From NCBI GenBank assembly GCA_009760855.2, contig WPIO01000030.1, forward strand, positions 2,165,001 to 2,225,000: a DNA stretch of 60,000 nt. Direction: 5' to 3'. How positions within the stretch are numbered: the stretch's first letter is position 1; each line of letters opens with the position of its first letter. Source of the DNA: Cristatella mucedo. Its lineage: Eukaryota; Bryozoa; Phylactolaemata; Cristatellidae. Positions 10,819 through 23,451 of the stretch are shown piece by piece. Below the pieces are notes generated by a model, which saw only the letters and a program-made list of their open reading frames with translations, was not told the origin of the DNA and ran no database searches. Position numbers and translations under genes: made by a program.

Positions 10819-11205
10819 CAAGGGTCGGCAAACTTTTCGAACTACTAGGCCATTTCAGGAGGTCAAGGTGGCACACTAGGCTAGAAGAAACCACGTCCAC
10901 TCCGTCAGGGCGGCGGAGTGGGCGTGGCGAAACCAACAAACAATCCATCGCAAAAGACCCACAAACGTGCACGGCAGTTATAGAGGTAGACGTATGTCAT
11001 CCCTCCTCCGTCAGGCGCTTCTGTTTCAAGTTCTAAAAATAAAGGTGGGCCACAACTTAAGCTGCAACAGCAGTTATGGACGGGAACGAAACCGCGACAA
11101 CTCAATTAGGCCGGATTCATCAATAAATAACTAAGGGCCGCTAGGCCAGAATGGAGCTCTAGCTAGGCCGGATCTGGCCTAGAGGCCGGAGTTTGCCGAC
11201 CTCTG
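10819..11205. mobile_element. hAT-type MITE with TIRs and 8-bp target duplication
   Basis: A 387-bp element without coding capacity. Its left end reads CAAGGGTCGGCAAACT. The complement of its right end reads CAGAGGTCGGCAAACT, giving 14 of 16 matching bases, and both ends continue into AGGCC-containing subterminal sequence. The flanks are CATTAGAT (10811-10818) and GATTAAAT (11206-11213), an imperfect 8-bp duplication as expected for hAT. The CAGRGGTCGGCAAAC-type end is known from hAT non-autonomous elements. It inserted into the terminal repeat of LINE-A copy 2. Confidence 0.85.
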
Positions 11206-11245
11206 GATTAAATTAAATTACATTTTATTACATTACATTATCCGA

Positions 11246-13736
11246 GAGGTCATTTAGCTTTAGGCACGCACAATAGCCGAAAACCCACTTCACCTTTGGT
11301 GGAATCAAAAAGAGCAATAATGGTTTAAAGTTTTGATTCTATCTACCGATGTGTCATATGATGTAGGTTAATGACGGGGTTGCATGACGTGTAACGGTTC
11401 CCTTTGCAATTTTGGGTGCAGTGTCTGTGGCTACAGTTTAATGCTCCAGCTTTGAGACTTAGAGAAAAGACATCTTGGCGCTGACATTTGACGCCGGTGC
11501 AAAGTGTTGAGGGACTTGGTGAACGGTTTCCTGCGAGACCCGAGGTCGCTTTCCTACGCATCTGAACGCTCTGTGGTCCACGCCGGCCTCATTATTGAAA
11601 GGCAACATGGCCGAATGACAGCACAGCTCCCCAGCACGTCTTCACGGGCAATACTGAAAGAATCGTTGAATTCCGAATAATAATCTGTAGTAACAATTAG
11701 TCGTAGCTCGTTCAATTAATTCTTTAACTTTAATAGGATATCCAGGAAAAATCGTGCGCTCACCTAAACTGAGAAATCTGCAAGTAAAATGAAGTACGTA
11801 CAATTAGAAGAAAGAGTGGCTAGTTCGAGTTGCTTTGAAGAAGCCACGGGGTAATGAATGGATGGCACGGTGACCTTGGCTAGACAATCCCTGACTCCAT
11901 CATTAGATTACTGTGGCCGGACAGGTGGCTGACGAGAAGGGACCGGGTTAACTGGAAAAAATGTGAAACAGAACTTCAGCCGAACTATAAAGAAATCACT
12001 ACAAAGGGTGCCCCCGCGTCGTCACTTGCTTGTTTCTAACATTATGTTGCCACAAATGGAAGCTTTTCGAAACGTAATCGGAATTATTTTTGACCTCATA
12101 CACATTTGTTTGGGCTGGCGGCTAAAATGAACATTAAAGGGCTGTTGTACTGAGACGCACCATCAAGTTTCGGTAGGATTCGTGGAAATTAAAAACGCGA
12201 CTTCGAGGAGCCAAAGATTAATAGACTTTCGTCGCGCATTGGAAGGACCAACGGATTGCACTGAACGGCTCTCCCTAACTGCCACACGCTCTGTTTACCT
12301 GATAACCTCATTGAGGTTTCTCCTGATGACTGCTGAGGTCCATCTGATATTATTTCAAGAGGCCGGGAATAAACTCACTCATTTAAAGTCCACGAAAGCC
12401 GGCCAGTTTAACTTACGCGGTATTGCAAAGGAATCAACACGCAGCCATGCTCAGGCGCATGATGCCAATGTGAGACCTGTCTGTCCGAAGCGCACGAAAA
12501 GCGCTGTCGCGAGAGTAGGGCAGCTGCTGACCAAAACAGTCGATCCAGACAGCAGGGTGCGACGGTCCTCGATAACAGTCCCCCGAAGGCGCATCCGCGC
12601 GGCCTAATATTGAGCGTTTCGCACTCAACTTTGACAAGCCTTTTTGATATACTGACTGCTAGCTCAGTGAGATGGTGGTCGCAGTTCTCGTCCCACCTAG
12701 CGAGTTTGTTTCCTGAGAAACGCACGTGTAAGCACGCAGCGACAACTACTTGGGGCTCCTGCGTCGCGCTGCACATCTGTAGACGATCGCTGTTGGATCG
12801 GTGGTAAGTGCATCTTGTATAACTTGTTTGCACGCACTTATTCGCGCGCACACTGCGTCCGTGCGGTCGATTATGCCTACCATCTTGGCTCTCGAGCGTC
12901 TACGAACGGGCAACAAATCGGCTCGACGCGTTTTGTACCCCCTATCCGCTGCGCTGGCCAAGCGAGACTCCGCGCCGAGCGACGAGAAACAGAATGATCG
13001 CGATCCTTATCTTGCGTGCGCAGTCAACTTTGTGGGCTCGCGAGTCGGAAAAGCGTGCTTGGAAGTCTTTACACTTCACGACGGAGAGCGGACGGCGATG
13101 GACTAAGAATCGGCCATCGACGAGCACAATGAGTGACGGGCCGACTAGGTGACACTAAATGGCCGTCGCGCGGCAAGGACCGACGGTGTCAGTCGTAATT
13201 GGCACAATTTATATCAGTCGGACCAGCCCACTACCACCCGCACTCTATGGAGCTGGAGGCGCTTCATTGGCCACCTCGAACCTTTTTGCTGCCCAACGGA
13301 AGAGATCAATTGGCCAGAGCGTTCCATTAGGTCTATTGAACTCGTGGTGATAGGCCAGAGGTGCTCGCCGGAGCTGGATGCAGGCGACGCACTAAATATC
13401 TGCCAATGGCGGTGCTTGGGCTAGAGTCTGAAGCGGCGATCTTCTTGCGACGCTGATAGTACAGTCACGGTGGAGCGTCGTGACGTAAAACCCAGACGGT
13501 ATCGGGGCTCTGTCGTGAGCCTACCTATTTGCAAGAGTTGGCCGCCGCGTACCTTATTACCTCGAGCTGCGAAGACTCGTCCCGATTAACCAGCTCGAGC
13601 GGGCGCCATCTGAAAGGCTGTGGAATTTAAGGGGCCCCAGCGTATTCGCGCTCAGTGCTTGACCAGCTGACAGTAAGCCCACAGTATCCGCCCCTGGCTT
13701 GTAGCCCCGCAGTAACGTGCTCACACTTGGCGGCCC
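11246..13736. other. No gene recognised
   Basis: About 2.5 kb with several short ORFs on both strands (for example 12182-12607 + and 12408-12851 -). None has a domain, a low-complexity signature or a splice setting that I can defend. GC content rises from about 12.4 kb on. Confidence 0.4.
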
Positions 13737-13845
13737 AGGTCGTGGGCTCGAGACCTGCCGAGGAAAACTCTTAATTGCCTACTACAATCGAATCGACTGC
13801 GATTAAGGCTCTTCTGCCGATATAGAAGTGAGGCTGTTCAATCGG
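13737..13845 (+). mobile_element. SINE1 relic
   Basis: The B-box-like GGTCGTGGGCTCGAGACC is followed after a degraded body by TTAAGGCTCTTCTGCCGATA and GAGGCTGTTCAATC, matching the 3' half of SINE1. The A-box part is lost. Confidence 0.6.
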
Positions 13846-16800
13846 CGAAACTTTATTGCTTTTTTATTTTTTACTTACCCACCGGCGTCGCGCTGACCAT
13901 CCGACGCGCCCAGTTGGCATTCTCACTTGCCGTGCCTTGCTCGATGGTCTTGCCTGGCGGCGTCTGAAAGCAGCCAAGCGCGGCAGGAGCGAGAAATGCA
14001 CCGTCTGCCGCCGCCGAAGCATCGGCCGCAGACGCTGTTCCGCCTTCGCTGAATGCAACTGGGAGCCCGCGTGCGTGACCCTTTCAATCCCTTGCCCAGC
14101 GTCGCCCGATGGATGCACCAGCCAGTACTGGAGTGAATCAGGAGACTGGCTGTAGAGCATCCCGTGGGACGGGAAGAGGCCCGCAGCAACCCGTCGGCAG
14201 CTCCCAGCTGTTCAGTTTCATCTCGCTCAGTTTTCAAGCCGTCGACGGCAGTGACCCGTATGGCCCCGTCGAGCATCGCATCGTCGACGCATTCGCGTCT
14301 CGCTGCGGACGAAGGCAGCTTGCGGGAGCAGACGCGGCGGCGAGCGCTATACCGTGCATGCCAGGATGCAGCCCGGTCTCGTGAGTCGTGCCCGTTTCCG
14401 GAGCCCAGGCGGCGCTAGGCCGCTAGCGCTGGACCATGTTAGCTGTCGGGCTTGGACTATAGGCGAGCGTTGTTTTTCAGCTGCTGGTGCTGCTGCAAAG
14501 TCAACAACGCTATTTGAGGGAAGAAGCTTGCGTTCTTACGTTGAAAATTGATTGGAGCGACAGCTATTTACTCTCTTGTGCCGACTACGCGGACACGGAC
14601 GACATACCTCGACTGCACAAGCTGCAGCTAGAGTAAGCAGCTCTGTGGCGAACGCGATATGTCGCTAGCCGCCGCACGCTCGGCCGCCGCGGTGCAGCCT
14701 GGGCAAGCGCAAGCAGCCCCGTGCGGCGGCTTCGCGCGTGCCGCCTCCGAGCTCGGACCGCATGCCTGCCCGCCTGCACGCACAATCCCTAGCGAGCGCT
14801 TCCTCTTGCTCTTGGACTCTGCTCGAGTCGCCTGAGAGCGATCTTTGCCGACGATCCGCGGCTCGATTGCCTCGGAGGGCCGAGGATCAGCAGGGGGACA
14901 GGAGAGGAGGAGGAGGAGGAGGAGCGAGCCATCGAGCGAGAGCGGAGCGCTCCATGTAGCGTGGTAGCCCCTCCCCCTTCCGCCGCCGATGCAGGTGCGA
15001 GCAGCTGATGTTGGACGTCGCAGCGACGGATCGGTCTGGGCAAGTCAGAGCAGAACGTTCGCAAGACGATGTTCAGGTCGGCAGATGCGATGGTGGTGAA
15101 AGGAAGAGAGGGGACATATTGTACGTGCCCCAGTCTGTAATGCGTCGCTGATCCGACATGCGAGCTTTCGACGAGTGTGCTTTACTCAGGAAGCTAACCG
15201 CGCCGAGCTCAGGGAATTGATTGAGGCTAAAGGGATGCCAAACGCGTCAAGAAATGCAGATACAGTACTTGGTCCGGTGGTCGTGATGGGTAGCCTTAAG
15301 ATAACAATCCCATATATATTAGTGAGCCGTGATGGCACACTAGATAAGGCGGCTGCTTTCACGACCTCGGTCCCGAGGTCGTGGGTTGATTCCTGCGGTG
15401 GGCGATTCTTTATCGCCTCTGCAAGCGGTGGTGAAAGCCGTAAAGGCTCTTCTGTCGCTATACAAAAAGAGGCTGTTTATAAAGCTAGGATTTATTTATT
15501 TATTTATATCCATGGTGTGCGGAGAAAAGTCTATCCGACATCAATGGACGGTTGCAGGAGTCCACTGGCAGCCGTGGCATACTGCAACTCTCAAGATGGC
15601 GAGAGCGCCACACTGCTTACCTGACCCCATTACCGAAGCGCAATACCTATCAGGCTCAAATGCTAAAACGCAGCTGATTAAATTGTAAATTGGCGTCGGC
15701 TTAGATGCCACCTGATCGTAGATTGTCGCACAACTAGTTCCAAGCCGATTATAATTCAGAAGGCGCGAACGATAAATGTCTCGGCAGTCATAATCTCGCT
15801 GATTCAGCTTTCCACCATTTCACGAGCAATAGCAGCTCATTGTCGCTGAAGGCGGATTTGACGTAGGCGGGTAAACGTGTGGTTTATCTATCGCTCATGC
15901 ACGGCGTTGCGGCTGAGCGGTTGTCTCTCGGAGACCGCTCTAGAGTGTTCTAACCCTAATAGAACTCACTTTCAATGCTCGACGATACTTTTATTTCTGG
16001 AGTAAAGGCTGACGTAAAGGCAACCCGCATGTTCCGAGAGTTGGTTGAGGAGCACAAGGACAGACAATTTTGCAAGCACGCTAGCCGTCAGTGCCTCTAC
16101 AGACGCAGCCGAGCGACGAGCCGACGCCGACCGAAGCCTCGACGAATCGCTAAGCTAACGACGGTAATTAAGCTACGGAGAGGCTGGCTGGCGCTGCCGA
16201 TCGGGACAAGACCGCCTACTCGTGAAGCTGGGGGGGGGGCTGATTTCACAGTTGGGACAGTGTAACGCGTCGCAAAGCAAACAGCAGAATTCGCGGGGCG
16301 ATTGCGCGCGAGGCTGCAATAGTTCCGCAGACAAAGTGAGTCTGCCACAGAGCCGAGAGAAATCGAACAGGACAATGCACGCGAATTTGCGACGCCGAGG
16401 GCAGCTGGGGCTGAGCGGAGGACGAGCCAGGCCAAGTCAATAGGTCCAGCGTCGCTGGGCCGGCGGCCTCGGCACTGCGCTGTGCCGAGCCCGGCGGCGC
16501 GAACGGCCGGCGTCAGCCGACGCTTCGCCTCGCCGCGCCGTCTCGCGCCGTCGCGGAGCCTTGTCGCGGTATCGCTCCCATCCGGTCGCCGCTGGCCGGT
16601 GGCGGCGGCCGCGGATCGCACGGCGGCCGACGATCTCGTCCGACGCACGCCAGCCGACTTCGATCTCGGTTGAGCTGTGGGGGAGGTCGGTGGGTGGAGC
16701 TCGCATGCGGGCGACACAATGCGCTGTAATGGGAATCAATGTAAAATGGATGCGCACTGCTCTCTGGGCACGGCCTTGTCTAGCCCATGGCGGCTGCTGC

Positions 16801-17069
16801 AGCTTCCGCAGGGGCGGCAGCATGGGGGCGCGATGGCGGCAGCGGCAGCTGCAGCAGCCGCTGCTGTGGCGGGGCGGGGGAGGGGACAGTAGTAGCGGCG
16901 GCAAAAGCAGAAGACGCAGCGGCGGTGAAAGAAGCCTCGTGGCCGACGCGTCAGACAGCGGCAGCGGCGCCCGTCTTCGCACCCTTCGCACGTTTAGAGG
17001 CGGAGGGCGGGATATTGCGGCAGTCGGCGTCGATGCACGCTGCGGTCGAGCTACGAACGGTTGACGAAA
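13846..17069. other. GC-rich, CpG-dense region without an assigned exon
   Basis: GC and CpG density is high through most of this interval and many overlapping ORFs stay open on both strands, as expected from composition alone. Ala- and Ser/Arg-rich frames near 16.5-17.2 kb could include a first exon or promoter of the gene whose exon I place at 17975-19182. No domain or splice pair supports that. Confidence 0.35.
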
Positions 17070-17070
17070 G

Positions 17071-17150
17071 CTCAGTCGGATTTTTCTCAGTCGGATCTTT
17101 TCTCAGTCGGATCTTTCTCAGTCCGATCTTTCTCAGTCGGATCTTTCTAT
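17071..17150. repeat. Short tandem repeat, about 15-17 bp unit
   Basis: About five copies of a unit resembling CTCAGTCGGATCTTT, with one C-for-G variant. Confidence 0.9.
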
Positions 17151-17791
17151 TTCGCTCGGCGCGAGATCTAGTAGCCAGGTGCTCGTTGACAGTCGTTCGG
17201 ATAGTCTTTCTTCAATCGAAAGCACGATAGGGCGTACTTTTTTTGGAGACTAAGTGAACTCGCGCACGGCGCACCTCTTCCATTTATTTCCGCGGCCCAC
17301 TCGTTAGTCGGAGCGACTCGCTCGTAGAGAACAGGAAGTCGTTGGGCTCAGCGGCGCGCGACCGCTTCGATTGGCCGGCCGTCGAGTCGCATTCTCGGCT
17401 CGTCTCGGGTTTAGGGCTCGATTGCTGCTAGCGAGCCGCTAGCGGCCCTTCGTTGACTGGCAGAGCTTCCAGGCAGCACTGGCCGCTCCACTAGAGCTCG
17501 TGAACGCCGCAGGCGCTTCCTCCCAGAGTCAACTGCTCGCGGCAACGGCTTACTTCTCGCGAGCAGCAAGCACTTGCAGTTTTTCATCTCCGTACGCTGC
17601 GGAATGCCCGAGAGGAGACCGTGGAGTGACACCCTTTGCGGGCTGTTCGTGGCTTCCACCAAGCGCCGCCGTTGATGCTTCGCGGGCGTGTAAGCCGAGC
17701 GCGATTTTAAATGGTTGATCACTATTTTTAATGGTTCGTGCAGATGGCGGCAGTGGGCTGCGCTCACTCGCTAAAACTGCACAGCAAGGGT

Positions 17792-17838
17792 CAGCTGATT
17801 AAACAGCCGCGTGTATATAGCGGCAGAAGAGCCTCGAC
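17792..17838 (-). mobile_element. SINE1 3' fragment
   Basis: AGCTGATTAAACAGCC followed by ATATAGCGGCAGAAGAGCCT is the reverse complement of the SINE1 3' end. It lies about 140 bp upstream of the unassigned GC-rich exon. Confidence 0.6.
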
Positions 17839-17974
17839 AGTGGCAGCCTCTAGTCGGCTATCCGCTCATGCCCGGGCCTTCGAAGCTGCTGCTGCTGCTG
17901 CTGCGGCGGCGGCGGCGGCGGCGGCGAGTTCTGTTTCCGCTCTGACCGCGGCGCTGCGATCGGAATCGTTGAAG

Positions 17975-19182
17975 AAAAGAGATCCAGCTGCTGCAGAAGG
18001 AGAACCTCGAATTGGAAAAGCAAGTGCACGGCTACCAGCTGGCGCTCGCCACCCGCCACCCGGACAGCCACGCCTCCGGCGAGCAGTCACCGCAGGAGTC
18101 GCTCGGTGGCACTTCCGCGACGCCTTCGGCGCTGCCGCGCCCGCCGACCACCACACCCACCGACCAGCGCGGCGGCGGCGGCGCTCGAGCCGCAGCGGCG
18201 CCGGCCGACGGACCCGGCGTTGTAGCGCCGCATCGCGGCTCTGATGCGGGCCGGGTGCGTTCGGCCTCGGCGGTCGGCCAACTTGCGACCAACGAGCCTG
18301 TCGCCAACGTCGCTCCGCGACAGCGGTCGCTCGAGGAGAGGGTGCGTTACGGCCGTGACGACACTGCCGCAGCCGCCGCTGCCGCCGCAGCCGCCGCCGC
18401 CGCCCCTAGACGCGTCGGGTCGGCGAGTTCGAAGCGCGACGCCGCCGACCTGAGGTCAAACCGCTTCGCCGACCAGACGACGGTGGCGGCCGATTCGGGT
18501 GCCGCCGCCGCCGCCGCCGGAGCGGCCTCCTCGCACAAGAAGATTCAGCGGTGGTCGTCGGACGCCCGCAGTGACGCCGGCTACTACAGCGACCGGCAGG
18601 CGCGCTCGGAATGGCTGGCCCACGCCGACGACCATTACGCCTACTCCGGGTACGTGAACGGCAGCGGGTCCTGCCGGGTCGGCTACGGCTACGGCTACGG
18701 CGACGCCGGCGTCGGCTATGCCGATGGAGTCGGTTACGCAGGTGGTGTAGGCGCGGTGACGTGCTCAGATCGCGAGGCACCGAGGCGCTCCAGAAGCCGC
18801 CGAAGCCCGTCGGGCCATCGGCAGCCACGCGATCATTCCGGCGGCGGCGGCGTCGCCGCGTTGGTGGCCGTCTCAGAGCGCCGGTCGAATCGAGGCGAGG
18901 CTGCGGCTGCGAGGTACTCCGCGGAGGCTACCGACCGCCGCGCCACCTACCGCGCGTCCGACCTGGGCTACGCCGAGGCGTCGGTCGCCGCGAGGCCGCA
19001 TCGCAGCTCCAGCCGAACGCGCGGCGGCAGCGAGGACCGCCGGCGGTACGCTGAGGACGAAGGCGACCGGCGAGTGAGCCAGCGCGTCGTCGCTCCGAGC
19101 GCAGCGGCCGCAGGCGGCGCGCGACGCGAGCGCGCGCACGTCGAAGAGAGGAGCGCTCGCGCGGCGGCCGACCGCCGACGGC
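17975..19182 (+). CDS. GC-rich exon of an unrecognised protein with coiled coil and low-complexity region
   Basis: One frame stays open from a stop at 17970 to a stop at 19215. At its start it reads KEIQLLQKENLELEKQVHGY, a good heptad pattern. A possible acceptor is GTTGAAG|A at 17974. Then come Pro/Ser/Ala-rich sequence, a poly-Ala run (about 18363-18402), SSHKKIQRWSSDARSDAGYY, a Gly-Tyr repeat (about 18681-18745, GYGYGYG) and an Arg/Ser-rich part. Rival frames in the same interval are Arg- or poly-Ala-rich and lack such structure. A GTGAGT at 19183 could end the exon; GTGAGC at 19074 is an alternative. I do not recognise the family. The layout of one coil followed by a long disordered region suits a scaffold protein. 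Both ends are uncertain. Confidence 0.5.
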
Positions 19183-20303
19183 GTGAGTACGCGGAGCACG
19201 GTAGCCTGGCCGACTGAGAGGCGCCATCTTGCCCGCTGCTGAGCCCGCTGACGGGTCTCGTTCGGGCACATTGGCTGCCGGCAGCGCTTGCTCGCTCAAA
19301 CGCACTCGCTAGCGCATCGCCGCCGGCGTAGCATTGGACGCCAAGCCTCTCCTCTGCGGCGTCGGCGCCACTCAACGAGGTTTTTCACAGTTAGCTGTAC
19401 GAACAGGCATTCGATCCAATCGCAGTTTCTTAAAAAATATATATTCTCGAGCACGCCATACTTTCTTTATGGCAACGGTCGGCCAGGGCTTGCTTGCTCA
19501 ACGCCAGAGCTGCTGGATTGATTAGGTTCGACAAGCGTGCGATTGACTGCTGCAGCGTGCGCGAACGTGGCGCGTCGGCAGCTGTCATTCGGTCTACTGG
19601 CTTGCTTCAGCAAGGGATGCGTAGACCGCCGAGTTCAGTGCTCCGGGACCCCAACTCGTAATGATGGGACCGCGGTCAATGCGTCTCGTGGCGCGACTCG
19701 AGTACCAAAGAATCTTGCGAATGACTGAGCGACGCTAGTGACTTTAGGGGCCGTGCAATCGACACTATCTTCAAGAAGTCCGGCGACGCGTACACCGGTA
19801 TGATTTAGTCTACCGCAGCCGCACAGGTCTCGCTGCAGGCATTTCCTGGGCCACTGTTTAGTCCCACAGTATAGTATTGTTACCAGCCCATCTGACGTTT
19901 AATGTTACAAACAGGCTGCAGCTGCTTGTCACTAAAGCTTACTGTGAGCACGAAAGCTCGCGCGGGACGGGCGTTCTTCGCTGCGGCTGAAGCGCATCGC
20001 CCGCTCCTGAATGGCTGCTCGGCGGGGCGCATGCGCAATAAGAAGGAGGTCGCGTGTAAGAGGGGCGTCTGGCGCGATTCTACCTGCCGCTACTAGGGTC
20101 ATGAGTTCGTCGGCGTGCGCTAGATCCAGCTACAAAGCACCGACGGGGTACTTTATCGAATTCAGGCGCACAATGTCGCTGATAGTCTAGTCCAGTCTTA
20201 TCATTGCGCTCCTTGCAAGCTCCCATAAAGGCAAACGCGGAGACCTGGTCCAATCTACAGCGAGCTCTGACGGAGAAATACCGTCTTTACAAAATACTGC
20301 CTT
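19183..20303. other. No gene recognised; probable intron
   Basis: GC content falls back to the background from about 19.4 kb. Nothing conserved was seen. Confidence 0.4.
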
Positions 20304-20825
<522 letters not shown>

Positions 20826-21296
20826 AATGGATGCATTGACGGACCTCTGAGCTGGAACACGATCCATACTCGCATGTTCTTGCCATGCCCGTCTGGTCTG
20901 CCTTACATTCAGTCAGGCAGGCTTTTGGGTATTATGGACTACATTCAGTCCATCTTTTAACTGAGAGTATACAGCTCCAAAATCTTTGAAGTTAAGTTAC
21001 TGTAAAAGGGAAAAGGAAGTCCAATTCATTTACTTTCACGACCGTTTCTATAACTACAGCTTGATCGCAATCCTACGCATGTGGTCGAGATGTAAGGGCT
21101 ACGGAGACTGCGGCATTACATGCACGAACTGAAATATTAATGAAATCGCCGCAGAGGACGTCGTTCTATTCAGGGCGACACGATAAATTAGGCACCTCCC
21201 CAAGTCTTCAAAAACGCGAAGACGTTAAATAGAACCTCGAACCCAAAAATGAGATTGACACGCATTTTCCGTGATTTTTAAGCATTGACATGTATA
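20826..21296. other. No gene recognised
   Basis: Unremarkable spacer between the CT tract and a reversed LINE-A fragment. Confidence 0.4.
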
Positions 21297-21748
21297 TATG
21301 TATCTCTGTCCGTGACTCCAAAAAGCCGCACCGGCTATGTGATGTTAAACAGGTGAGTTTTGTATAGTCCACTCACAGCCTAAAAGGTTTTCGGTACTCA
21401 TTTGGTAGCCAACAGAGTTCGTATCGCGAAACACAAAGAAAGTGAGAAGCATAGCAGAGTCAGGAGAGCAGTCGAGGTAGTGAGTAGCATGGAAGTAGCA
21501 GCTCAGGATGGCTGGAAAGGATGCGCCATAGTCGGCAGCAGGAGAGCAGATGTTGCTTAAGAATCGTGGGAGTGAACCCCCCCCCCCGACTGGGACCTGT
21601 AGAGCACAAGCTTTTGTCGCAAACGTTTCAAGTGGAGAAATCGAGCAGCTAATTCGCTGTCAGTAAGGGCATAAGGAGGTTGAAACCGGTGCAGCACATT
21701 AGCTTGGTATGAAGCAGCCAAGCCGTGGTGGGCCTTGTGGGGTATATG
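21297..21748 (-). mobile_element. LINE-A copy 3, reverse, 5'-truncated
   Basis: The reverse complement of the LINE-A 3' end. The 3' UTR (ATCTCTGTCCGTGACTCC), the region around the stop (TATAGTCCACTCACAGCC) and the coding part back to the complement of the GCTGCATCAGTTTCAG-type region (near 21690) can all be followed. It is interrupted near 21578 by a C10 run and has many substitutions. Confidence 0.78.
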
Positions 21749-22335
21749 CCCTATATCACTTCCACCGCATTAAATATTGCCACAATGCTGCTCTTTCTTC
21801 ATCGGGCACATAGCGAGTATGGACAATAGTTACATGACATGAATCGCAGTGCAGATGCCATCAGCAGCACGATCTTTAGTTTAGAGCCGTTAACCAGAAT
21901 GTCTTGCTTCCGGGACAGCCCTCCGTAAGCTCAACAGTTCACTCAGTCGTAGTATTTCGGAGCAAGTTGCTGCAGCCATATGCTCCGCAATGGCTGGCTG
22001 TGACCTGATCAGGAACGATAGCCGCTTTGTTCCTTTAATCTTCAAATCAGGGCTAACGTACTAAACGCGTGCACATTAGTAGCACCATCATTTTCCGTGC
22101 TCTCGTACCGTACATCAGGTCTCCTGATTTCACCAGGCCTCGCTTAAACTCTGGCTACCACCTGCTAAAGGAGTCAATTTGTCACTCTCGACATCTTTTA
22201 GATTAGCACTAACAAGTTAACTCATGCAGCAGTCATTCAAGCATTAAGTTTGTAACATTTAAGTATTCTCCCCGGCTGCAGACTTCTGGTTAGCCGTGAT
22301 GCAGACTTAAAATTTTTACCAGGTTTTATATAATT
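21749..22335. other. No gene recognised
   Basis: AT-leaning spacer. No repeat family or exon was identified. Confidence 0.4.
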
Positions 22336-22475
22336 ATATAATTCATTTATATAGCGCCCAAAGAGAACTTAATCTCTATTCAGGCGCTTCACATATGCCT
22401 CGGGGCTCGAGCCCACGACCTCAGTCAGACCTTGGTCGGGGCGAGCACCTTAACCGCTAGACCAAACCAGCTCGG
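22336..22475 (-). mobile_element. SINE2, near full length
   Basis: A tRNA-derived SINE in reverse. The complement reads TTTGGTCTAGCGGTTAAGG (A-box region) and GGTCGTGGGCTCGAGCCCC (B box). A body follows with GCGCCTGAATAGAGATTAAG, TTCTCTTTGGGCGC and TATATAAATGAATTATA. The internal GAGATTAAGTTCTC can form a stem. Confidence 0.88.
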
Positions 22476-23451
22476 CAATCGAATACCTCTCTCTACCTTC
22501 AGGGTAACAAAAATCTCAAGAGTTGTACGTCTAAAGGCAGCTGCATGCCGCTTTGCTGTCGTTACTGCCCTTTTAAATCTTTAGAATAAGCACCGAGTCT
22601 GAATTCTCATATGCCCGGACCAAGCAGTTATCAGTAGGCGCAAGTTTGGTTAAGCACTGTTCTATAATTCTTACAATTTCAGCACGTGATTCCTCTTTAG
22701 AATACAAATCCTTAATTTTAGCATAGCAAGCAATTAATTTCAGCTTTCAAGAACTCATTCCTTCCACCATCAGTGAATGCCTCAATCCAGCCAATTCAAA
22801 AGCCATGTTTCAGGTACAATTGCCGCCATTATAGTCATAGCGAACGTGTTTAGCACAAATGACTGTCACTGGTCCTCCTGCGTTAAGCCAACGCTTTTGA
22901 CACCAAAGATAAAAAAAAGTTTCTGCAGTGGCCAATCGTTAAAGTCCTTAAGCCACGAAAGCAAAGGTTGCAATGGGCGACGGTCTTTATCTGCGCGCGA
23001 CAAATTCCACTGGCGCTAGCAAGTCGAGGAAGCGCGGCACAGCGAGTCACAGATGCTGCGAATGATACTCGAGCAAGTATTCAAATGATAGCTGAGCACG
23101 GCGGCAATTAAGAGCGCCCATGCCTTAATAAAAAAAGTCCATGCCCATAGCGCGAAGTAGTCTATTCGACAGTGGCAGAAGGAATTTACAGTTGCCAAGC
23201 CCCAGTCGTATCGTACTGCTCGCACAAACAGGGCGTAGCGGTTTCCGCGTGCCGGGGCGTGGGGGTGGCGGAACTAGGCCGCAAACTCAGCGTTCGGAGC
23301 TCACGTGCCAGTCCCAGCCGACGCGAGACCAGTACCGGTGACGCTATGAGCCTTCAAATCGCCGCTTTCGACCTGCGAGAGGAAGTGCTAGTGCACAAAC
23401 GTATGCCAACGGTGGTGACACACGTTAGAAATAAAAGCGGCGCCCAGCCTG
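22476..23451. other. No gene recognised
   Basis: Short ORFs only. No domain was seen. Confidence 0.4.

Larger units (their letters stand above)
9895..11245 (+). mobile_element. LINE-A copy 2, decayed and interrupted
   Basis: A LINE-A 3' end in pieces. At 9895-9965 a segment corresponds to the L-x-WLPV block. About 270 bp of unrelated sequence follows. At about 10236-10590 the rest of the C-terminal region appears (CTCTGCAGGCTCTAGACTAG, then the CCACAATTCTTACGCAACGA signature) with several indels. The 3' UTR is split by a SINE1 (10601-10767) and by a hAT-type MITE (10819-11205). After them the terminal ATTAC-type repeats close the element at about 11245. It is the oldest-looking LINE-A copy in the window because two other elements inserted into it. 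Confidence 0.75.

Noticed and set aside
15331-15400. Possible functional tRNA genes (A and B boxes at SINE1 and SINE2 copies)
   Set aside because: The boxes sit in tRNA-like SINE heads. No acceptor stem or complete cloverleaf could be paired, and the same sequence recurs with a SINE body.
16787-17230. Ala/Ser-rich ORF as a first exon
   Set aside because: No domain, and it runs through a tandem repeat at 17071-17150. Other frames are equally open, so kept only as part of a GC-rich region.
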